Source: Bacteroidota bacterium
GTDB lineage: Bacteria > Bacteroidota > Bacteroidia > Chitinophagales > Chitinophagaceae
Direction: 5' to 3'
Length of the DNA stretch: 10,827 bases
NCBI GenBank assembly: GCA_028877045.1
Contig: JAGWPQ010000030.1
Span: 1-10,827, forward strand
The notes under the pieces were generated by a model, which was given only the letters and a program-made list of their open reading frames with translations, was not told the DNA's origin and searched no databases. Of the stretch, positions 6,482 to 10,827 are shown piece after piece (position 1 is the stretch's first letter; the number at the start of each line of letters is the position of its first letter). A program made the position numbers and the translations under genes.

Positions 6482-6528
6482 TTGCCACGAATGCACGAAT
6501 TGTTTTTTTATTCGTGCATTCGTGGCAA
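6482..6528. repeat. Perfect 19-bp inverted repeat, right flank of the GxxExxY gene; likely also terminator
   Basis: TTGCCACGAATGCACGAAT (6482-6500) pairs perfectly with 6510-6528 across a 9-nt T-rich loop. TATTTTTTATTT follows on the plus strand, so it should end transcription of the GxxExxY gene. On the minus strand it lies just past the stop of the glutathione peroxidase gene (6535) and could serve that gene too. Its left arm is repeated at 6026-6044, so it is more than a simple terminator. Confidence 0.85.
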
Positions 6529-6534
6529 TATTTT

Positions 6535-7068
6535 TTATTTCAGATAGTTTAAAATCTCTTCGCTATCGGGTTTTACTTTACTTGGGAAATAAGCCAATAA
6601 TTTTCCATTCTCATCCAATAAAAATTTATTGAAATTCCAGGTGATGGTTGCATCTAAAACACCGTTCTCGGTTTTATTGCAAAGCCATTTATAAACCGGA
6701 GAAATGTTATCTCCTTTCACATCGATCTTTTCGGTCAAAGGAAATGTTACGCCATAATTTTTTTTGCAGAACGATTGTATTTCTTCGGAAGTGCCGGGTT
6801 CCTGTCCGCCAAACTGGTTGCAGGGAAAACCAATGATCACTAATTTATCTTTATATTGTTCATACACTTTTTCCAATGCTTCATATTGCGGCGTGAAACC
6901 ACATTTGGAAGCAGTATTAACCACTAAAATCTTTTTGCCTTTGAAAGAAGAAAAATCGATTTCCTTTCCGTCGAGTGATTTTACTTTAAAACTGTGTATA
7001 CTGTTGTTGACTGGGAAAGTAAATGCTGATAATATTGCGACAGTTGCAATGGTTAAAATGTATTTCAT
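6535..7068 (-). CDS. Glutathione peroxidase family protein (Cys-type, exported)
   Basis: 177 residues. After an N-terminal hydrophobic segment (MKYILTIATVAILSAFTFPV, likely signal peptide or membrane anchor) comes a complete thioredoxin-fold peroxidase. NTASKCGFTPQY places the peroxidatic Cys at 56, where mammalian enzymes have selenocysteine. FPCNQFGGQEPG gives the catalytic Gln89, and ITWNFNKFL gives Trp144 and Asn145, completing the Cys-Gln-Trp-Asn tetrad. Cys101 in the following helix (SFCKKNYGVTFP) is placed like the resolving Cys of Cys-type enzymes, which in most bacteria are reduced by thioredoxin, not glutathione. It would reduce hydrogen peroxide or lipid hydroperoxides in the periplasm. 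No lipobox Cys is present. It is separated from comF by a 455-bp structured spacer, so probably has its own promoter, though no clear -7 element is visible. Confidence 0.93.
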   Translation of the reverse strand: MKYILTIATVAILSAFTFPVNNSIHSFKVKSLDGKEIDFSSFKGKKILVVNTASKCGFTPQYEALEKVYEQYKDKLVIIGFPCNQFGGQEPGTSEEIQSFCKKNYGVTFPLTEKIDVKGDNISPVYKWLCNKTENGVLDATITWNFNKFLLDENGKLLAYFPSKVKPDSEEILNYLK

Positions 7069-7271
7069 TGTTGTAGGTTTTTACAAATAACAACTTTTTG
7101 AATGAAAAGTTGACGTTTTTGTGATGAATTGAATATAGAATTGTAAAGTATGCAGATTCAGCCCGAAATAGTAAAGCATCAATTCCTCTACAGGATAGCC
7201 CTTGTTTCTTTATACACGATAGCTACCTGCTATATACCAGATAGGGTATAAACATATATTACTGCCACAGT

Positions 7272-7335
7272 AAACCCACATTTTGCCACAATGTTGTGGG
7301 TTGTTGTGGGATTGATGTGGGAGTAATGTGGGTTT
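7272..7335. repeat. Four phased TGTGGG units enclosed by an 11-bp inverted repeat
   Basis: TGTGGG occurs at 7295, 7305, 7316 and 7327 (spacing 10, 11, 11), each preceded by a T or A run. AAACCCACATT (7272-7282) and AATGTGGGTTT (7325-7335) are exact inverse copies bounding the array. CCACAA-tg-TTGTGG at 7286-7299 is a second inverted repeat inside. The spacing near one helical turn would put all units on one DNA face. Confidence 0.65.
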
Positions 7336-7390
7336 GATACGAAGGAATCACTGATCAAATAGCCAAGAAACAGTACCAAAAAGAATAACA

Positions 7391-7421
7391 ATCCCGGCTT
7401 ATTCAGGGGCTTAGCCGGGAT
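7391..7421. repeat. 9-bp GC-rich hairpin downstream of comF
   Basis: ATCCCGGCT (7391-7399) pairs perfectly with AGCCGGGAT (7413-7421) over a 13-nt loop. It lies about 100 nt past the comF stop on the minus strand. On the minus strand, TGTTATTCTTTTTGG follows the stem, only loosely U-rich, so a terminator role for comF is possible but not clear. Confidence 0.5.
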
Positions 7422-7523
7422 GATTTGCCCAATAGGCTCCTTACCAGAAATGGAGAAATGAATCCGGAATGCATTGTATGCAATAGGAGAAAAGAAGCCC
7501 GGCAATACTAATTGTATCGAGAT

Positions 7524-8228
7524 TTAGATGGTCCGAGCCACAGTGGCAATACTTAAAACTGTATGATCAATTTCTAAAATAGCAGCACCGCAGGCTTCTA
7601 AAGTTGCACCCGTGGTAATAACATCATCAATTAATAAAACATGTTTTCCACGAATTAAATTTTCATCAGTAACGGCAAAAACATGCTGCATGTTTTGCCA
7701 GCGATGAATACGGTCTTGCTGGGTTTGTGTTTCGGTGAATTGAATTCGTGCGACAGCATTTTTTACAATGGGTTTTTGCCAAACCGATGCAATGCCTTCG
7801 CAAATAATTGTTGACTGATTATAGCCACGTTGCATTTCTTTTTTTGGATTCAACGGCAATGGAATTAAAACATCAACATCATTGAATCTTTCAGCTTGCT
7901 GCAGTTGATAACCTAATTGTTTACCTAAATAAAATCCGACATTTTTATTGTTGCGATATTTTAATTGAAACATCAAATGTTGCAGCAACGAATCCTTAGT
8001 AAAATAATATGCGGATGTTGCATTTGCAATATTTAATCTTCCGTAAAAAGTTTTTTCGACCGGATTGTTTTTTGTGTTGCAAAAATTTGTTTCGGGCAAT
8101 TCTAAGAAACATTTTGTGCAGAGGATGGCATCATCATTCAACACATCAGTTCCGCAACCTTCGCAATTGTGCGGGTATAATAGATGCGAAAAATCTTTAA
8201 AATATGATCTTACTTTTTCAATCACCAT
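7524..8228 (-). CDS. comF: ComF family protein (phosphoribosyltransferase-like)
   Basis: 234 residues, normal for the family. An N-terminal double zinc-binding segment has Cys22, Cys25, Cys37 and Cys40 (NCEGCG, then CTKC). The central region carries IPLPLNPKKEMQRGYNQS and the RIQFTETQTQQDR segment typical of ComF. The PRPP-loop motif HVLLIDDVITTGATLEAC (about 196-213) marks the type I phosphoribosyltransferase fold. ComF is needed for transformation in several naturally competent bacteria, where it is a cytoplasmic partner in handling incoming single-stranded DNA; its substrate remains unclear. It lies 127 bp downstream of radA, which also acts on single-stranded DNA after uptake in competent species, so co-expression would make sense. 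The spacer contains a repeat and a hairpin, so an operon is not certain. The ATG at 8228 gives the expected start. Confidence 0.93.
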   Translation of the reverse strand: MVIEKVRSYFKDFSHLLYPHNCEGCGTDVLNDDAILCTKCFLELPETNFCNTKNNPVEKTFYGRLNIANATSAYYFTKDSLLQHLMFQLKYRNNKNVGFYLGKQLGYQLQQAERFNDVDVLIPLPLNPKKEMQRGYNQSTIICEGIASVWQKPIVKNAVARIQFTETQTQQDRIHRWQNMQHVFAVTDENLIRGKHVLLIDDVITTGATLEACGAAILEIDHTVLSIATVARTI

Positions 8229-8257
8229 ACAAGGTAAAAAATTATTCTGTGTTTTGC

Positions 8258-8289
8258 AAACCGGTACATATTTTTTTTGTTACCGGCTT
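8258..8289. repeat. Short hairpin upstream of comF
   Basis: AAACCGGTA (8258-8266) and TACCGGCTT (8281-8289) pair over 9 bp with one G-U wobble on the minus strand and a 14-nt A/T-rich loop. It lies 30 nt before the comF start on the transcribed side, next to a dispersed repeat copy. No U-tract follows on the minus strand, so it is not an ordinary terminator for radA. Confidence 0.4.
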
Positions 8290-8298
8290 TTGTATTTC

Positions 8299-8330
8299 AT
8301 GGCATCGTTCCTTGCGTCGCACTCTTGTAC
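8299..8330 (-). repeat. Dispersed intergenic repeat, copy B
   Basis: On the minus strand it reads GTACAAGAGTGCGACGCAA (8330-8312), 7 nt, then TGCCAT (8304-8299). It aligns without gaps to 4060-4091 at 26 of 32 positions. It occupies the 127-bp gap between the radA stop and the comF start. The neighbouring GCTTTTGTA at 8286-8294 also occurs at 3918-3926, which extends the likely repeat unit to about 47 bp (8286-8332). Confidence 0.75.
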
Positions 8331-8355
8331 GGTTGAATAAAAATTGAGTATCTTT

Positions 8356-9726
8356 TTAAAATAGATATTGATAAACTTCCTGCACCTGACTAAACGCAAT
8401 AACTTCTATTTTATAATTTTTCAGGTCAATGCTTTTTTTATTGTAACGGCTTACAATAATTTTTTCGAAACCTAATTTTTCGGCTTCGGCAATGCGTTGA
8501 TCAATTCTGTTCACCGCTCTTATTTCACCATTCAATCCTACTTCACCAGCAAAACAAATTTGGTGCGGCAATGGGATATCTTCATACGAAGAAAGCAATG
8601 CACAAATAACTGCAAGATCAATGGATGGATCTTCAACTTTTAATCCTCCTGCAATATTGATGAACACATCTTTTGTACCGAATAATAAACCACCGCGTTT
8701 TTCTAAAACGGCTAATAATAATTGTAATCTTCTTAAGTCAAACCCGCTCACAGTGCGCTGTGGCGTGCCATACACACTTTGTGTTACCAACGCCTGCACT
8801 TCGATTAATAATGGGCGCATTCCTTCTAATGTTGCAGCAATGGCACTGCCGCTCAATTGATCTTCGCGTTGCGCAATTAATATTTCTGAAGGATTCGAAA
8901 CTACTTTCATCCCTTCACCTGTCATCTCATAAATTCCTAATTCTGATGTACTGCCAAAACGATTTTTTAATGTTCGTAAAATGCGATAAGCATAATGTTG
9001 ATCGCCCTCAAATTGCAACACGGTATCAACCATGTGTTCTAAAATTTTTGGTCCGGCAATGCTTCCATCTTTTGTGATATGACCGATTAAAAAAACAGGC
9101 GTGTTGGTATCTTTTGCAAAGCGTTGAAACTCGGCTGCACATTCTCTGATCTGCGAAACACTTCCTGCACTTGAATCAATTAGATTTGATTGAAGTGTTT
9201 GAATAGAATCAACAATGACCAATTGAGGTTTTAATTTTTTTATTTCCGAAAAAATAGTTTGTGTTGATGTTTCTGTCAGCAAATAAAAATTATCGTTTTT
9301 TGTTTTTACTCTGTCGGCACGCATCTTGATTTGCTGTTCACTTTCTTCGCCGCTGATGTATAAAACGATCAATTCATTCATCATTAAACCATGTTGTAAA
9401 AACAAAGTGCTTTTACCGATGCCGGGTTCACCCGCAACTAAAACAATACTTCCGGGAACAATACCGCCACCCAATACACGATTTAATTCATCATCTTTTG
9501 TAACAATTCTTTTTTCTTCTTTTACATCAACATTATTTAATGCAATTGCCTTCGAAGTTTTTTTATCATCGGTATAACCTTTCCAGGTTTGTTCTTTGTT
9601 ATTTCCTTTGTCTAAAATTTCTTCAACAAACGTGTTCCATGAATTACAGGAAGGACATTTTCCTAACCACTTTGCACTTTCGTAGCCGCAGTTGCTGCAA
9701 AAAAATGCTGTCTTTATTTTACTCAT
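8356..9726 (-). CDS. radA: DNA repair protein RadA (Sms)
   Basis: 456 residues, full length for the family. Domains in order: a C4 zinc finger (Cys10, Cys13, Cys24, Cys27; FFCSNCGYESAKWLGKCPSC), then the RecA-like ATPase with Walker A GEPGIGKST (99-107) and Walker B LVIVDS (169-174), then the RadA-specific KNRFG motif (254-258). A C-terminal Lon-protease-like domain (about 280-456) includes FINIAGGLKVEDPSIDLAV and CFAGEVGLNGEIRAV. RadA is a hexameric helicase that drives branch migration during recombinational repair, and in competent species during transformation. The Lon-like part serves as a scaffold without protease activity. The ATG at 9726 gives the usual MSKIKTAFFC start. A TACCTTTA just upstream differs from the -7 consensus at one position. 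comF follows on the same strand. Confidence 0.96.
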   Translation of the reverse strand: MSKIKTAFFCSNCGYESAKWLGKCPSCNSWNTFVEEILDKGNNKEQTWKGYTDDKKTSKAIALNNVDVKEEKRIVTKDDELNRVLGGGIVPGSIVLVAGEPGIGKSTLFLQHGLMMNELIVLYISGEESEQQIKMRADRVKTKNDNFYLLTETSTQTIFSEIKKLKPQLVIVDSIQTLQSNLIDSSAGSVSQIRECAAEFQRFAKDTNTPVFLIGHITKDGSIAGPKILEHMVDTVLQFEGDQHYAYRILRTLKNRFGSTSELGIYEMTGEGMKVVSNPSEILIAQREDQLSGSAIAATLEGMRPLLIEVQALVTQSVYGTPQRTVSGFDLRRLQLLLAVLEKRGGLLFGTKDVFINIAGGLKVEDPSIDLAVICALLSSYEDIPLPHQICFAGEVGLNGEIRAVNRIDQRIAEAEKLGFEKIIVSRYNKKSIDLKNYKIEVIAFSQVQEVYQYLF

Positions 9727-10356
9727 TGAATAAAGGTAAATGTGAAATTGTAAATTATTGTTTTTGGAGTTTGACGATTATTTGCAACAAATCTTTTTAG
9801 AATAAAATTTCGAATCAAAAGACCCGTATGAAATGATATTTGATGAGGGTTTTAAAAAGGCAAAAGGGCTAACATTGCTGTTAACCCTCTTACTTACTAA
9901 CCCATTAAATTCTTGCACTAAATTACAATAATGGGGCAGATGGCAAAATTAATTTTTGTTTCTGTTGATAAATTTATGTTTCACGAATAAATTCGTATTT
10001 TATTTATTTTAATTCTCAGGATCAGAATGTGCTACTTTCCGGGTTATTTAAAAATTAAATGTATTATTATATTAATCGGTTTTATAAATCAAGCACTTAT
10101 ACATTGTAATAAATAAATTACATTAAAAATGAATGACGTAATTATTGAAATTGTCTAAAAAAATATCTTATTTTGTTAATGATAATTGAAAATAGTTGAA
10201 AAAAAATGATTAAAAATGTAACAAAATACCTTTTAGTAATTTTTTTTTGAAAAATGCTAATTATCATGTTTTTAATTTTTTTGTGAGCAGCATTTCATTA
10301 TTTTAGATGGTCGTATTACTTTATTAATGGCATTTTTTACCAAAATTTTAAGCAAC
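9727..10356. other. 630-bp AT-rich intergenic region between radA and the SusC-like gene
   Basis: No gene is apparent in either strand; open frames here are antisense to neighbours or short. It contains a pair of competing hairpins (9845-9889), a small ACGAAT-aa-ATTCGT palindrome (9983-9996), and from about 10090 on very AT-rich DNA with long A and T runs leading into the receptor gene. I found no exact TAnnTTTG element close to that start; TACCTTTT at 10227-10234 differs at one position. No anti-sigma/sigma gene pair is seen ahead of the receptor. Confidence 0.5.
9845..9889 (+). repeat. Two mutually exclusive hairpins in the radA/SusC spacer
   Basis: AGGGCTAACA (9865-9874) and TGTTAACCCT (9879-9888) form a 10-bp stem with one C-A mismatch and a 4-nt loop. 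GAGGGTT (9845-9851) is perfectly complementary to AACCCTC (9883-9889), which shares the right arm, so only one stem can form at a time. No U-tract follows on the plus strand. Confidence 0.4.
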
Positions 10357-10827
10357 ATGAGAAAAAAACTACTTATGGGTTTTTGTGCTCTGGTCTTTGC
10401 AAGTATTACCAGCATGGCACAAACAACCGTTGTAACTGGGAAAGTTACAGATGACAAAGGAAAACCAATAGAAGGTGCTTCTGTTGTGGAAAAGAAAACC
10501 CAAAAAGGAACTGCTACAGACCAGAATGGTCTATTCAGTTTAAATGTCAAATCCGGATCAACACTTATTATTAGCGGTGTTGGATTTGAGAAAAAAGAAA
10601 TTGTAGCTAATGGTACAGTAAATGTTTCATTAAAACAGCTTAGTCAGGATTTAAGTGAGGTAGTTGTAACTGCCTTGGGTGTTAAACGCGAGAAAAAAGC
10701 ATTGGGTTATGCTGTTACGACCGTAGGCAAAGATGAGCTCGAATTAAGACCAGAGGGCGATGTTGCCCGTGTTTTGAATGGCAAGGCGCCGGGATTAAAC
10801 ATTTTAAATACCAGTGGGTTAAGCGGT
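10357..10827 (+). CDS. SusC/RagA family TonB-linked outer-membrane receptor, N-terminal part
   Basis: I translated from ATG 10357; 157 codons are open to the right edge, whereas the family is usually about 1000 residues. Residues 1-21 form a signal peptide (MRKKLLMGFCALVFASITSM, then AQ) with cleavage likely after Ala21. The carboxypeptidase-regulatory-like domain follows at about 27-93 (VTGKVTDDKGKPIEGASVV to TVNVSLKQ). Next is the SusC signature LSEVVVTALGVKREKKALGY at about 98-117 and the start of the plug domain with VARVLNGKAPGLNILNTSG. SusC proteins form the barrel of a pedal-bin importer with a SusD-type lipoprotein lid and take up glycans, peptides or other oligomers with TonB energy. 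The expected susD gene would lie beyond the window, so the substrate cannot be inferred. The signal peptide start and family match make the start secure. Confidence 0.93.
   Translation, partial: MRKKLLMGFCALVFASITSMAQTTVVTGKVTDDKGKPIEGASVVEKKTQKGTATDQNGLFSLNVKSGSTLIISGVGFEKKEIVANGTVNVSLKQLSQDLSEVVVTALGVKREKKALGYAVTTVGKDELELRPEGDVARVLNGKAPGLNILNTSGLSG

Larger units (their letters stand above)
7069..7523. other. 455-bp intergenic region with several inverted repeats and a phased TGTGGG array
   Basis: No secure gene. Next to gpx lies an 8-bp hairpin, CAACTTTT/AAAAGTTG (7091-7112), in its leader. At 7210-7252 two small inverted repeats follow one another (ATAGC-tacct-GCTAT and TATACC-agatag-GGTATA). 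Then come the TGTGGG array (7272-7335) and a 9-bp GC-rich stem (7391-7421). A 91-codon minus-strand frame (7505-7230) starts with TTG, shows no family, and runs through the repeats; I treat it as non-coding. The middle seems more GC-rich than its flanks and may be a decayed mobile element or a structured transcript 3' of comF. Confidence 0.5.

Noticed and set aside
6535..7068. In-frame Sec codon or loss of activity in the glutathione peroxidase
   Set aside because: Cys56 is encoded by a normal Cys codon, and Cys-type enzymes are the usual bacterial form.
7272..7335. TGTGGG array as a CRISPR
   Set aside because: Repeats are 6-10 nt with no unique spacers and there are no cas genes nearby.
7230..7505. 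91-codon minus-strand open frame downstream of comF
   Set aside because: It starts with TTG, has no recognisable domain, and runs through the TGTGGG array and hairpins, so its coding is driven by repeat sequence.
9540..9800. Plus-strand frame antisense to the radA start
   Set aside because: It is a shadow of the well-supported radA zinc-finger region.
4722..10102. 15-nt identity AATCAAGCACTTATA at 4722-4736 and 10088-10102
   Set aside because: One copy spans the toxin and holB stops, there is no similarity beyond it, and a match of this length is not surprising in AT-rich DNA of this size.

Overview
The window looks like a chromosomal segment of a low-GC Bacteroidota, most likely class Chitinophagia. 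Four things point there: a SusC/RagA-type TonB-dependent outer-membrane receptor at the right edge, exact matches to the Bacteroidota -7 promoter element TAnnTTTG close to several start codons with mostly no Shine-Dalgarno sequence, a RicT homologue with a Cys-rich N-terminal extension, and an ATPase-dead HolB of the Bacteroidota type. The genus is a guess; no rRNA or other phylogenetic marker is present.

Left part (1-2566). The N-terminal part of a ThrE-like (DUF1212) amino-acid exporter runs off the left edge on the minus strand. It is divergent from a complete AspT/YidE-type transporter on the plus strand. The shared spacer holds a promoter-like element for each gene and a 12-bp perfect palindrome. 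A strong two-way hairpin terminator separates the transporter from convergent ricT.

Middle part (2567-6530). holB (clamp-loader delta prime) and ricT lie on the minus strand in an order also known in Bacillus subtilis. Here a plus-strand RelE/ParE-type toxin-antitoxin pair and a 370-bp repeat-bearing spacer come between them. The toxin stop codon directly abuts the holB stop codon. Next is a small GxxExxY (PD-(D/E)XK-like) gene broken by one extra T in a T7 run, exactly inside its signature motif. Near-identical 19-nt sequences flank this gene, and the right-hand one is half of a perfect 19-bp hairpin.

Right part (6531-10827). The minus strand carries radA (recombination and branch migration), comF (DNA uptake related phosphoribosyltransferase-like) and an exported Cys-type glutathione peroxidase. 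Spacers between them contain structured repeats: four TGTGGG units phased by about one helical turn, several hairpins, and a copy of a dispersed repeat also found upstream of ricT. A 630-bp AT-rich gap follows, then the first 157 codons of a SusC-like receptor.

The protein-coding genes belong to known families. The least explained material is the repeats: the bracketed, frameshifted GxxExxY cassette, the dispersed GTACAAG-type repeat shared by two intergenic regions, and the phased TGTGGG array downstream of comF. No rRNA, tRNA, CRISPR array or recognisable transposase was seen.
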